Shown: piece by piece, positions 24,939 through 33,087 of the stretch | How positions within the stretch are numbered: position 1 is the first letter of the stretch | Layout: each line of letters opens with the position of its first letter | Assembly: GCF_005502745.1 (NCBI RefSeq) | Contig: NZ_SCNL01000005.1 | Coordinates: 186,001-250,000 of the forward strand | Direction of reading: 5' to 3' | Length of the DNA stretch: 64,000 bases | DNA from: Sphingomonas sp. 3P27F8 | Lineage (GTDB): Bacteria; Pseudomonadota; Alphaproteobacteria; Sphingomonadales; Sphingomonadaceae | Program-made: the position numbers and the translations under genes | The notes under the pieces: generated by a model | The model's input: the letters and a program-made list of their open reading frames with translations, nothing else | What the model was told of the DNA's origin: nothing | Database searches by the model: none

Positions 24939-25616
24939 ATGGCCGACTTGGAGCAAATGCCGTTCGGCGGAGCCGAGTTCGCGGAGAATCCGGAGCCGAG
25001 GTGCCCCTGCCTGCTGCTGCTCGACACTTCGAGTTCAATGGGTGGTCGGCCAATCGACGAATTGAACGCCGGCCTCACCGCATTCCGGGACGAGCTGAAC
25101 GCGGACGCGCTCGCCGCCAAGAGGGTCGAGGTGGGGATCGTAACCTTCGGGCCGGTTCAGGTCGCCACCGAGTTCACCTCCGCCTCGAACTTCTATCCTC
25201 CACATCTCGAGGCCAGCGGCGTCACCCCGATGGGAGAGGCGATACGGCGCGGCATTGAACTGCTGCGTGCCCGCAAGGACGAATACCGCGCCAACGGCGT
25301 GGCCTACTATCGTCCATGGATCTTTCTGATGACCGATGGTGCGCCGACCGACGTCTGGTCGGGCGCGGCGGACCTCGTCCGCCAGGGGGAGGAGCGCAAG
25401 GAGTTCATGTTCTACGCCGCAGGCGTCGAGGGTGCCGACATGGCGACCTTGGGGCAGATCGCCGTGCGAGCTCCGCTGAAGCTGAAGGGCTTGGCGTTCC
25501 GCGAGCTGTTCGCCTGGTTGTCCAGCTCGCTCGGTTCGGTCTCGCGATCCAATCCGGGGGAACCGGTTCCGCTCGCCAATCCCGCCGCTCCGAGCGGCTG
25601 GGCGGTGGCCGACTGA
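24939..25616 (+). CDS. TerY-like von Willebrand factor A domain protein
   Basis: A 225-residue vWA protein with an intact metal-ion-dependent adhesion site: D-x-S-x-S at Asp29, Ser31 and Ser33 (DTSSSMGG), the Thr in GVTPMGEA, and the Asp in MTDGAPTD. In TerY-P triads this protein occurs with a PP2C phosphatase and a kinase, and is thought to form a phosphorylation-controlled complex linked to stress or defence responses. A purine-rich GTGGGGGA stretch precedes the ATG. The phosphatase gene follows after 7 bases. Confidence 0.9.
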   Translation: MADLEQMPFGGAEFAENPEPRCPCLLLLDTSSSMGGRPIDELNAGLTAFRDELNADALAAKRVEVGIVTFGPVQVATEFTSASNFYPPHLEASGVTPMGEAIRRGIELLRARKDEYRANGVAYYRPWIFLMTDGAPTDVWSGAADLVRQGEERKEFMFYAAGVEGADMATLGQIAVRAPLKLKGLAFRELFAWLSSSLGSVSRSNPGEPVPLANPAAPSGWAVAD

Positions 25617-25623
25617 AGAGCGC

Positions 25624-26382
25624 ATGTGGACCTGGGTCGCGGCATCCGTCCGCGGAACGTCGCACGAGAGGACCGGGACGCGCAGACAGGATGCGTTCCG
25701 CTGCTCGCAGGCCGACAACGGTCGAACGCTTGTCGCCGTTGCGTGCGATGGCGCAGGCAGTGCGAGCCGTGGCGGCGAGGGAGCCTCGCTCGTCACCCGG
25801 CGTTTGTCACTCGCGGCGCAAGCTCATCTCCGGACTTCGCTCGATCTCCCGTCTGACGAGCTCGTCCGAGATTGGATCGACTCCGTCCGAGACCTGATCG
25901 CCGCCGCGGCGGAGCGTCGCGGGCTGCGTCCGCGGGACTTCGCGACCACCCTGATCATGGTCATCGCGAGGGCGGGCCAGACCCTGACGGTCCATGTCGG
26001 CGACGGCGCTGCGGTCGGACGGCTGACCGACGATGGACGCTGGGTGTCGCTGAGCTGGCCGGAGAACGGGGAGTTCGCATCTACGACTTTCTTCGTCACG
26101 GATGATGTCGGGGTCCGGCTGCGCATTGAGCGGACCGATCGCGATCTCGACCGGATAGCGGTGATGACGGATGGGATCGAACGCCTGGCGCTCGATCTCG
26201 CCGGCGGCGTACCGCACGGCCCCTTCTTCCAGGGAATCAGCGAGCCCGTGGCAACGAGCCTAATCGCGGGACGCGATGGTCCGCTGTCCCGCAAGCTGGC
26301 GCAGTATCTCTCTTCGGACGCGATCAACACCCGCACGGATGACGACAAGACTCTGATCGTCGCGAGCAGGCGCGGCACGTGA
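25624..26382 (+). CDS. PP2C-family serine/threonine phosphatase of the TerY-P triad
   Basis: A 252-residue PP2C phosphatase. Metal-binding motifs are visible: ACDGAGSASRGGEGA, the core VHVGDGAAVG, VMTDGIE and the final TDDDKTLIV. It should dephosphorylate substrates of the partnered kinase in the cytoplasm. The N-terminal GTSHERTGTRRQDAF region is typical of the triad's phosphatases. It ends with a 4-base overlap (GTGA) with the kinase start, so phosphatase and kinase are co-translated. Confidence 0.92.
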   Translation: MWTWVAASVRGTSHERTGTRRQDAFRCSQADNGRTLVAVACDGAGSASRGGEGASLVTRRLSLAAQAHLRTSLDLPSDELVRDWIDSVRDLIAAAAERRGLRPRDFATTLIMVIARAGQTLTVHVGDGAAVGRLTDDGRWVSLSWPENGEFASTTFFVTDDVGVRLRIERTDRDLDRIAVMTDGIERLALDLAGGVPHGPFFQGISEPVATSLIAGRDGPLSRKLAQYLSSDAINTRTDDDKTLIVASRRGT

Positions 26383-28343
26383 CAGCACTCTACATCCGCG
26401 GGCGTCCCGTGAGGCTCGGCGAACGGGTTGGTAGAGGCGGCGAAGGCGAGGTCTTCGTCCTGGCGGACCGACCGGATCAGGCGGTCAAGCTCTACAGCAG
26501 CCCCGACGACCGCAGGCGCGAGAAGATCGAGGCGATGGTCGCGGCGGGGCTGTCCGCCCGCTCCGACCTGGTCGCCTTCCCGCTTGCCGTGGTCCAAGGG
26601 CCAGGCGGCGCGTTCGCGGGCTTCGCGATGCGGCTGGTGCGAGGACACAAGCCCCTCTTCGAGCTCTACGCGCCGGGTGCCCGCAAGGTGGCCTTCCCTG
26701 ATGTGGACTATCGCTTTCTCGTGCGATCGGCGGCCAACGTGGCCGTGGCCGTAGCCAAGGTGCACGAGGCCGGCGCGGTCGTGGGCGACATCAATCACTC
26801 GGGCATCCTCGTCTCAGACAAGGCGACGGCGGCGCTCATAGACGCCGACAGCTTCCAGTTTGGCGAGCGTCACCTCTGCCGCGTCGGCGTGCCAGAATAC
26901 ACTCCTCCCGAACTACAGTCGCGGCGGCTGGACGGCATCGTGAGGACGCCGGAGCACGACGCGTTCGGGCTCGCCGTCGTCATCTTCCAGCTCCTCTTCA
27001 TGGGACGACACCCCTTCGTCGGCCGTTATCGTGGAAGCGGAGACATGCCTATCGAGCGGGCGATCGCGGAGCACCGCTTCGCCTATTCGGCCAAGGGGCG
27101 GAGCGACATGTCGCCGCCGCCCGGGGCCGCCCGTCTGCAGGATTTCCCAGACGAAATCCGCGCCATGTTCGAGGCGGCGTTCGGCGGAAACGCGAGCGCC
27201 CGACCGCGTGCTCCGCAGTGGGCCGACGCCCTGCGCCGGCTGGAGGGCAGCCTGTCGCGGTGCTCCACGAACGACATCCACTACTTTCCCAGTGCGGCGG
27301 GTGGATGCCCGTGGTGCAGGATGGAGCGCGAATCAGGGATCGTGCTGTTCGTCGCGCCTCTCCCAAAGGGGGCGACGCGATCCGATCCGGGCGCCGCCGG
27401 CTTTGATCTTGCCGGCGTCTGGAAGAGCATACAGGCGGTCAGGCTCCCCGCGCTCGACGGGCTGTCCCCTCCTGTGACGCAGACCGCACTGCAACCCAGC
27501 AGCGAGGTTGCGGCTTTTGCAGGCGCGGTACGAACCCGGCGTCGCTCAGGTCTTGCTGTGCTGCTCGTGGCGGCGGCGCTGCTCGGCTGGTCGGGCGACT
27601 TGTGGCTGCTCTGCCTGCCGCTCGCCTGGTGGGGTTACCATCTCACTTGGCAGGGCGGCTCTGATCTGCGGCGCTTCACCGAACGTCACGGCCGAGCGCG
27701 ATCTGCATACGATGCAGCGATCGTAGACTGGCGCAAGCGCGTCGGCATTGAGGAAGTCATCGCACGGCGCCGGACGCTTGAGAACGCCAAAACTACCTAC
27801 GACGGTCTGCCCAGCGAGGAGAAGCGACGGCTGGCGGAACTGACGACCAAGCGCAGGGAAAATCAGTTGCGGCGGCACATGGAAAGTTTTCCGCTTAGGC
27901 GCGCAAAGATCCGGGGGATCGGTGCCGGCAAGCTCGCGACGCTGGCGTCCTACGGTATCGACACCGCCGCGCAGGTCAGGCGCGACCGGGTGCTGGCGAT
28001 CCCAGGCTTCGGTCCCGTCAACTCGCAGGAACTGCTCGCGTGGCGCGCATCGGTGGAGAGCCGCTTCGTCTACAATCCGTCACCGACGCAGCAGGATCGC
28101 CAAGACGAGGATAGGGTCCGTCGGGAGATCGCGAACGAGGCCAGCAGGCTACGCGGCGAGCTGTCCGCGGGGGCAGCCGACCTGCGTGCGGCCGGAGCGG
28201 TCGTAGAGCGGCGCATGGCCGCGTCGGACTCGATGGTCGATCGGGCTTACCACGATCTTGAGCAGGCACGCATCGACTTGGAAGCCCTAGGCGCAGCAGC
28301 TCCGATGATCGCGCCGAGTCCTTCCCCGCTTCGTCGGTTGTAG
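26379..28343 (+). CDS. Protein kinase with zinc knuckle, membrane helices and helix-hairpin-helix (TerY-P triad)
   Basis: A 654-residue multi-domain protein. The kinase domain at about residues 8-295 has a glycine loop GRGGEGEVF, Lys37 in AVKLYS, a catalytic loop VGDINHSG (Asp137, Asn139), a DFG-equivalent DAD at 155-157 and PEYTPPE. A cysteine knuckle follows (CPWC and neighbours). A hydrophobic pair of segments lies at about 388-425, then a charged coiled coil, then helix-hairpin-helix motifs (IRGIGAGKLATLASYGID and IPGFGPVNSQEL). This domain set is typical of TerY-P kinases. The catalytic residues look intact. GTG start overlaps the phosphatase stop. Confidence 0.92.
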   Translation: MTALYIRGRPVRLGERVGRGGEGEVFVLADRPDQAVKLYSSPDDRRREKIEAMVAAGLSARSDLVAFPLAVVQGPGGAFAGFAMRLVRGHKPLFELYAPGARKVAFPDVDYRFLVRSAANVAVAVAKVHEAGAVVGDINHSGILVSDKATAALIDADSFQFGERHLCRVGVPEYTPPELQSRRLDGIVRTPEHDAFGLAVVIFQLLFMGRHPFVGRYRGSGDMPIERAIAEHRFAYSAKGRSDMSPPPGAARLQDFPDEIRAMFEAAFGGNASARPRAPQWADALRRLEGSLSRCSTNDIHYFPSAAGGCPWCRMERESGIVLFVAPLPKGATRSDPGAAGFDLAGVWKSIQAVRLPALDGLSPPVTQTALQPSSEVAAFAGAVRTRRRSGLAVLLVAAALLGWSGDLWLLCLPLAWWGYHLTWQGGSDLRRFTERHGRARSAYDAAIVDWRKRVGIEEVIARRRTLENAKTTYDGLPSEEKRRLAELTTKRRENQLRRHMESFPLRRAKIRGIGAGKLATLASYGIDTAAQVRRDRVLAIPGFGPVNSQELLAWRASVESRFVYNPSPTQQDRQDEDRVRREIANEASRLRGELSAGAADLRAAGAVVERRMAASDSMVDRAYHDLEQARIDLEALGAAAPMIAPSPSPLRRL

Positions 28344-29022
28344 GCGCGGAGGAGCAACGTGAAGGGCGCCTAGTTCTTCGAACCTAGGGGCAGCCGCGCT
28401 AACATGCCCCCGGTGCGGTGGTTCCCCAGGTGCGTCGGGCGGCGCGTTCAGGCGCACGCGCCGGCAAACCCTTTCAAGGATGTGCTTTGGTATTCACCCT
28501 GCCGGGGCACTCAAGCGCTCTAAATCGACGTTCGGTACCGATCCCGGCAAAATCTGGACAGGCACTCGCGGTCCAGAGCTTAAGCGTGCTGATATGGAAA
28601 GGAGCGCCCGCTTCAGTGCTCAGAATGCGAGGCGCAACTGGCGATCATCGTGCGCAATGTGGCGCCAACGAATATCTGCTTGCTGCGTCACCCGAACAAG
28701 CGGCTGCCTGACGAGACGCCGCTAGGAGCGGCTGGACCTTAAACGCCAAGCAGCCGTGTGATCTGCGGCTGGCGCATTCGCTGCGATACTAAGCAGCGCA
28801 CAATCGCTCTTCTCGATTCACCGCGACAGCTGTCGCGGTCCTCACGCTCGGAGGAATGCCGCCTTCCTTTGAGATGCGACCTGCCGCGAGGGCCTTCGCC
28901 GTTGCCGCGACGGCAGGTTCTGAGAGGCGCACCGTGCGTTCCAACGCAGCCTCAAGGCTTCCAATTACGGATGCACGCGACTTACGCTCGAGCTGGAAGG
29001 GGTCATCCTGCTGGAGCAGAAC
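28344..29022 (+). other. Region without a convincing gene at the right end of the island
   Basis: About 680 bases. Small reading frames exist in several frames (for example 28418-28711 and 28480-28725) but none has recognisable sequence or a clear ribosome-binding site. It holds two inverted repeats: a perfect 20-bp palindrome at 28820-28839 and an 8-bp pair (ACCTGCCG/CGGCAGGT) at 28879-28886 and 28911-28918. It could be the remnant of a deleted integrase gene or a regulatory region for the AlpA-like gene. Confidence 0.45.
28820..28839. repeat. Perfect 20-bp palindrome upstream of the AlpA-like gene
   Basis: ACCGCGACAG|CTGTCGCGGT is fully self-complementary with no loop. Position, about 180 bases before the AlpA-like gene, suits a dimeric regulator's operator. 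Confidence 0.7.
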
Positions 29023-29229
29023 ATGACCAACGAAGTGCAAACGCCGACTCGACTGATCAGGCTGCCGGAGGTCAAGCTCCGCACCGGGCTTGCTCGGTCT
29101 TCGATCTACAGAATGATGGAGGATGGCTGCTTCCCTCGCCCTCGCAAGCTGGGGCCACGCGCCGTCGCGTGGATGGTAAGCGATATCGACCATTGGATCG
29201 ACAGTCGCCCTTCGAAGCAGGTCCGATAG
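29023..29229 (+). CDS. AlpA-family excisionase / transcriptional regulator
   Basis: A 68-residue MerR/AlpA-type winged helix-turn-helix protein (IRLPEVKLRTGLARSSIYRM, then DGCFPRPRKLGPRAVAW and a DIDHWI helix). These proteins act as recombination directionality factors or control integrase genes in prophages and integrative elements. GGAG precedes the ATG by 6 bases. It lies about 170 bases from the tRNA-Arg 3' end, where an element's integration functions are normally found. The expected integrase is not visible. Confidence 0.88.
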   Translation: MTNEVQTPTRLIRLPEVKLRTGLARSSIYRMMEDGCFPRPRKLGPRAVAWMVSDIDHWIDSRPSKQVR

Positions 29230-29335
29230 AACTCGAGGGCAGAGGAAAGAGGGCGTAAGATCGGTGAACTGGAGGCGAACGTGACCGAGTCACTCAGCAA
29301 AGCCGCGACACCTCATCTCCCCGCTGGAGGAGGTG

Positions 29336-29358
29336 TGTTACCTAGAATGTTACCTAGA
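29336..29358. repeat. Tandem direct repeat near the attachment site
   Basis: TGTTACCTAGA occurs twice in tandem, at 29336-29346 and 29348-29358, separated by one base. Two head-to-tail copies 43 bases from the tRNA end suit arm-type sites for a tyrosine recombinase or excisionase. Confidence 0.6.
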
Positions 29359-29400
29359 GCCACTCGGGTGAGGGATGGCCCCTGCTAACCCGTTGAAAAA

Positions 29401-29420
29401 TGGCGCGCCCGGAACGATTC
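29401..29420. other. Putative attachment site (tRNA-Arg 3' end)
   Basis: Mobile elements usually recombine within the 3' end of tRNA genes and rebuild it. The 3' end of tRNA-Arg borders the AlpA-like gene and the tandem repeat. The second copy of the site, which would mark the other end, lies outside this window, so the crossover point cannot be set. Confidence 0.45.
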
Positions 29421-29477
29421 GAACGTCCGACCCTCAGATTCGTAGTCTGATGCTCTATCCAGCTGAGCTACGGGCGC
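29401..29477 (-). tRNA. tRNA-Arg (anticodon ACG)
   Basis: A 77-base cloverleaf on the minus strand with a 7-bp acceptor stem (GCGCCCG pairing with CGGGCGC), discriminator G and encoded CCA at 29401-29403. The anticodon loop CTACGAA gives ACG, reading arginine CGN codons after inosine modification. The T loop GTTCGAATC is standard. Its 3' end faces the accessory region, so this is the probable integration site of the element; the gene is intact. Confidence 0.95.
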
Positions 29478-29560
29478 TTGGGAGGCGCTCCTTTAGAAGG
29501 GGGTTTCGAGTTGCGCAAGAGCGTTGCGTACACTTTTCTCGCCTCGTAGAGCGCGAAGGG

Positions 29561-30058
29561 ATGAAGCAATTCCTTCCCCTTGCGCTTATGGCAGCCTTGC
29601 TGGCCGGATGCGCCGAGCGCGATTATCCCTCGCTGCTGCCGCGATCCGGCGAGCAGCTCGATTTTCGCGAGCCACTCGCCCCGGCGCCAACTCCGGTGAC
29701 CGCGGACCCCGCGCTCGATTCACGGATCAGCACCGCGCAGGCTGCCGTGAAGGAGGCAGGCGACGCTTTCGATACGGCGAGTGCGCGGGCCGACCGGCTG
29801 ACCAGCGCCGCCGCGCGCGCGCCGGCCGGCAGCGATGCGTGGCTTGAGGCACAGACCGCCCTTGCCGACCTCGACGCAGCACGCGCGCGGCAGGTTGATG
29901 CGCTTACGGATCTGGAACAGCTGGCCTCCGATCGCGCCGTCACGCTCGCCCCGCCTTATCCGGCGCTCGATCGCGCGGTCGAGGCGGCGCAGGCGGCCGC
30001 TGAAGCTTCTGCCACACGAATCGCGACGATGCAGCGTCGGCTCGCTCCGGCGAATTGA
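29561..30058 (+). CDS. Lipoprotein of unknown function
   Basis: A 165-residue lipoprotein with a signal peptide ending in LAGC (lipobox). The body is Ala-rich and largely helical (about residues 45-165), with heptad-like spacing suggesting a coiled coil. ATG 29561 was chosen; the in-frame extension to 29375 would be a translation of the tRNA gene. It is the first chromosomal gene after the tRNA. I do not recognise a named family. Confidence 0.75.
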   Translation: MKQFLPLALMAALLAGCAERDYPSLLPRSGEQLDFREPLAPAPTPVTADPALDSRISTAQAAVKEAGDAFDTASARADRLTSAAARAPAGSDAWLEAQTALADLDAARARQVDALTDLEQLASDRAVTLAPPYPALDRAVEAAQAAAEASATRIATMQRRLAPAN

Positions 30059-30065
30059 GCCCGCG

Positions 30066-30599
30066 TCAGCAAGGGCGAGTGATACGATACGTCAGATGGC
30101 GACGCAGCGGGTCGTGCAGGTCGAGCGCGGGATGATCGAAATCACCCGCAGCATCGCGCGACATGCCAAGGCAGATCATCAAGCCCCAGCTCCGCTCATT
30201 CGCCGGCACGGTTATCGCCGAGACGCGCGGCCATTCAGTCGTGGCCCAGCCATGATCGAGCGATGCCTCCGCTGCCTCCAGCGCATAGCCCTGCCCCCAC
30301 GCGGCGCGTGCCAGTCGCCAGCCGATTTCCGGCTCGTCAGCTACCGGCGTACCGGCGGGGCCAGGCTTGATCCCGCAAAACCCTAGAAACGCCCCGTCGG
30401 CGCGCCGCTCGATCGCCCAGAAGCAGGTGCCGATCTCGTCAGCGAGCGCGTTCTGCCCCTCGATCACGGCCATGCAATCCGCGCGCGACATCGGCGGCCC
30501 GAGAAAGCGCATCACCTCCGCATCCCGCCCCATCGCAAAGAACGGCTCGGCATCCGCATCGCGCCAGCGCCTTAAAAGAAGGCGCGCCGTTTCGATCAC
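30066..30599 (-). CDS. GNAT-family N-acetyltransferase (RimJ/RimL-like)
   Basis: A 177-residue acetyltransferase with the family's opening TARLLLRRWRDADAEPF and the acetyl-CoA-binding region GYALEAAEA. RimJ/RimL-like members acetylate protein N-termini or small amines. GTG 30599 forms a GTGA overlap with the stop of the upstream paralogue; the longer in-frame extension to 30827 would run through that gene. Substrate unknown. Confidence 0.85.
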   Translation of the reverse strand: MIETARLLLRRWRDADAEPFFAMGRDAEVMRFLGPPMSRADCMAVIEGQNALADEIGTCFWAIERRADGAFLGFCGIKPGPAGTPVADEPEIGWRLARAAWGQGYALEAAEASLDHGWATTEWPRVSAITVPANERSWGLMICLGMSRDAAGDFDHPALDLHDPLRRHLTYRITRPC

Positions 30600-31117
30600 G
30601 GTCGCTCGATCCGATAGGTTACGGTGTCGCGTAGCGGATCGTCGGCCGCGAAGAGCGGGTGCATGAAGTCCATCGCCGGCAAATGCGACATCCCAAGTCG
30701 CTCCATCAGCTTGCGGCTCCTGGCGTTTCGTCGCGCCGTTATCGCAACGATCGCGTCCGCGTCGCCGTTCGTCCAGCCCCAGGCGATGCTCGCCGCAGCC
30801 GCCTCGCGCGCATAGCCCGAACCCCAAAAGGGCGCTGCCAGCGTCCAGCCCACCTCGAGCATGCCAGCGATCGGCGTGTCCGGGGCGCCCGGTTTCAGCC
30901 CGCAGAACCCGATAGTGGCGCCGCTGTCACGCTGTTCGACGACGAAGAAACCCAACGGATGGTATGATGCGTGGCGTGCCAGCGCCGCATCGCTGTCCTC
31001 AGCGCTCTTCAGTGCGCCGAGATCGCCCATCACACGCGGATCGGCCCACATCGCGTGAAGCGGCGCGCGGTCGCGCCCCTCGAAGCGACGCAGAATCAGG
31101 CGCTCCGTCTGGATCAT
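30596..31117 (-). CDS. GNAT-family N-acetyltransferase (RimJ/RimL-like)
   Basis: A 173-residue paralogue of the downstream acetyltransferase. It starts TERLILRRFEGRDRAPLH, with GYAREAAAA in the acetyl-CoA motif. ATG 31117 overlaps the hemB stop by 4 bases (ATGA). The three genes hemB-GNAT-GNAT thus form one coupled operon. The two acetyltransferases look like a tandem duplication that has diverged. Substrates unknown. Confidence 0.86.
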   Translation of the reverse strand: MIQTERLILRRFEGRDRAPLHAMWADPRVMGDLGALKSAEDSDAALARHASYHPLGFFVVEQRDSGATIGFCGLKPGAPDTPIAGMLEVGWTLAAPFWGSGYAREAAAASIAWGWTNGDADAIVAITARRNARSRKLMERLGMSHLPAMDFMHPLFAADDPLRDTVTYRIERP

Positions 31118-32121
31118 GCATTGAGCAACCTTGCCGCATGAGCGGCGTGATAGGTCAGGATGCCCGAACATCCGGCACGACGCATCGCCACAAGAGTCTC
31201 GAGCACCAGCGCGTCGCGATCAGCGGCACCCGCCGCCGCCGCCGCCTCGATCATCGCATATTCGCCGGATACCTGATAGGCGAACACCGGCACGCCGAAT
31301 GTCTCCTTAACCCGCCAGACGATGTCGAGATAGGGCAGGCCCGGTTTCACCATCACGCTGTCGGCCCCCTCCGCAAGGTCCATCCGCACTTCGCGTAGCG
31401 CCTCGTCGCCGTTGGCATAGTCCATCTGATAGGTCTTCTTGTCGCCCTTCAGCAGCCCGCGGCTCCCGACAGCATCACGGAACGGGCCATAGAAGGCGCT
31501 GGCGTATTTCGCGGCATAGGCCATGATCTGGACATTGACGTGCCCCGCCCCCTCAAGCGCGGCGCGGATCGTGCCGATGCGGCCGTCCATCATGTCCGAT
31601 GGCGCAATGATATCGGCGCCCGCCGCTGCCTGGTTGAGCGATTGGCCGACAAGCACCTCCACCGTCGCGTCGTTGAGGACATAGCCGGCGGTATCGACCA
31701 GCCCGTCATGGCCATGCGCGGTATAGGGATCGAGCGCCACATCGGTCAGGATCCCCACTTCGGGCACCGCATCCTTTATCGCGCGGATCGCGCGGCACAT
31801 CAGATTGTCGGGGTTGAGCGCCTCGCGCCCGTCATCCGTACGCAGGCTCGCCGGCGTGTTCGGAAAAAGCGCAAGGCACGGAATGCCGAGATCAAGCGCC
31901 TCTTTGGCGCGCGCGACGATGCCGTCGACCGACCAACGCGATACGCCCGGCAGGCTTGGGATCGGCTCCTCCACGCCGTGGCCGTCAGTGATGAAAAGGG
32001 GCCAGATCAGGTCGGCAGCTGTCAGCAGAGTCTCGCGATGCAGCCGACGGCTCCAGTCGGCTGTACGTGTGCGGCGAAGGCGAAGCGCGGGAAATGGGGC
32101 GTGCATAGCGCCATGCGACAT
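31114..32121 (-). CDS. hemB: Delta-aminolevulinic acid dehydratase (porphobilinogen synthase)
   Basis: A 335-residue enzyme that condenses two 5-aminolevulinate molecules to porphobilinogen in haem synthesis. Both active-site lysine regions are visible: MAYAAKYASAFYGPFRDA and MVKPGLPYLDIV. The metal region is DVALDPYTAHGHDG, with Asp/Ala/Thr/His in place of a zinc cysteine triad, which points to the magnesium-dependent class. ATG 32121 was chosen (AAGG close upstream); ATG 32106 is possible. Confidence 0.96.
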   Translation of the reverse strand: MSHGAMHAPFPALRLRRTRTADWSRRLHRETLLTAADLIWPLFITDGHGVEEPIPSLPGVSRWSVDGIVARAKEALDLGIPCLALFPNTPASLRTDDGREALNPDNLMCRAIRAIKDAVPEVGILTDVALDPYTAHGHDGLVDTAGYVLNDATVEVLVGQSLNQAAAGADIIAPSDMMDGRIGTIRAALEGAGHVNVQIMAYAAKYASAFYGPFRDAVGSRGLLKGDKKTYQMDYANGDEALREVRMDLAEGADSVMVKPGLPYLDIVWRVKETFGVPVFAYQVSGEYAMIEAAAAAGAADRDALVLETLVAMRRAGCSGILTYHAAHAARLLNA

Positions 32122-32187
32122 GCGCCTTCGCGCCGCGCCGGGCAAGCGTTACGGAGCCGAAACCGATGCTGGTGCGTTCCCCCGCCC

Positions 32188-33087
32188 ATGACCGGGATCA
32201 AAAGCGCCGCCCTCATCGTCAACGCCAAATCGCGCAAAGGGCAGAAGCTGTTCAAACGCGCCTGCCGTCGGCTGGACGAATTGCCATTCCCGGTGGACGC
32301 GCACGCAGTCGAGAACCCCGAGCATCTGGAGCGAACCGTGCGACGCGCGCTCGCGAAAAAGCCGGACCTGGTGATCCTCGGCGGCGGGGATGGCACCATC
32401 AGCGGGCTGGTCGACCTTCTGGTGGGCAAGGATGTGATCCTGGGGGTGCTACCGCTCGGCACCGCCAATTCCTTCGCGCGCACCCTCGGCATCCCGCTCG
32501 ACATCGATGGAGCGATAGACGTACTCGCCAATGGCAGGCCGCGCCGGATCGACCTCGGCATGATCGATGACGATTATTTCGCCAATTGTGCGGCGATGGG
32601 GATCAGCCCGCAGATAGCTGAAACGGTGCCGCATCGGCTGAAGCGCTATTTCGGCCGGGTCGGCTATCTCGGCTGGGCCGCCTATCAGTTCACGCATTTC
32701 AAGCCGTTCACGCTGATCGTCGATGACGGCAGCGGCGAGAAGCGCATGCGGGTCGTGGAGGTGCGGATCTCGAATGGCCCGTATCACGGCGGCACCTGGC
32801 TGGTGGACGAAGCGAAGGTCGATTCAGGCCAGATCGTGGTTCAGGCCGTCACCGGCCGCTACAAGCGCGGGCTCGTGAAGAACTGGGCAGCCAGCTTCGT
32901 CGGGCATGAGTCGCGACATCACGATACGATCAGCTTCACCGGCAAATCCCTGAAAATATCCACCGAGCCGCCGCTGCCGATTTCGATCGACGGCGAAATT
33001 CTCGCCCGCACGCCGGTGACGGCACATATTGCCGCAGGGGCGATCGACGTAATGGCGCCGCTGGAGCAGCCTAGACCGCCGGCTTGA
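32188..33087 (+). CDS. Diacylglycerol kinase-like lipid kinase (DAGKc/YegS family)
   Basis: A 299-residue protein with the DAGK catalytic core: GGGDGTISG in the nucleotide-binding loop, PLGTANSFART, and a C-terminal beta-sandwich with IDGEI. Members phosphorylate diacylglycerol, sphingosine-like or related lipids at the membrane. In sphingomonads, which make glycosphingolipids, a sphingoid-base substrate is possible, but this is inference. It is divergent from hemB and ends convergently with the MATE gene (17-base overlap). Confidence 0.88.
   Translation: MTGIKSAALIVNAKSRKGQKLFKRACRRLDELPFPVDAHAVENPEHLERTVRRALAKKPDLVILGGGDGTISGLVDLLVGKDVILGVLPLGTANSFARTLGIPLDIDGAIDVLANGRPRRIDLGMIDDDYFANCAAMGISPQIAETVPHRLKRYFGRVGYLGWAAYQFTHFKPFTLIVDDGSGEKRMRVVEVRISNGPYHGGTWLVDEAKVDSGQIVVQAVTGRYKRGLVKNWAASFVGHESRHHDTISFTGKSLKISTEPPLPISIDGEILARTPVTAHIAAGAIDVMAPLEQPRPPA

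Noticed and set aside
28418..28725. Two overlapping small plus-strand frames that might be a transposase or integrase remnant
   Set aside because: Neither frame shows a catalytic or DNA-binding motif, and joining frames by hand did not give one.
29375..29560. An N-terminal extension of the lipoprotein gene reading GAPGTIRTSDPQIRSL
   Set aside because: This is the known artefact of translating a tRNA gene; the true start with a signal peptide is at 29561.
30600..30827. Extension of the first acetyltransferase to 253 residues
   Set aside because: It reads through the neighbouring acetyltransferase in another frame; GTG 30599 gives the family start and a GTGA overlap.
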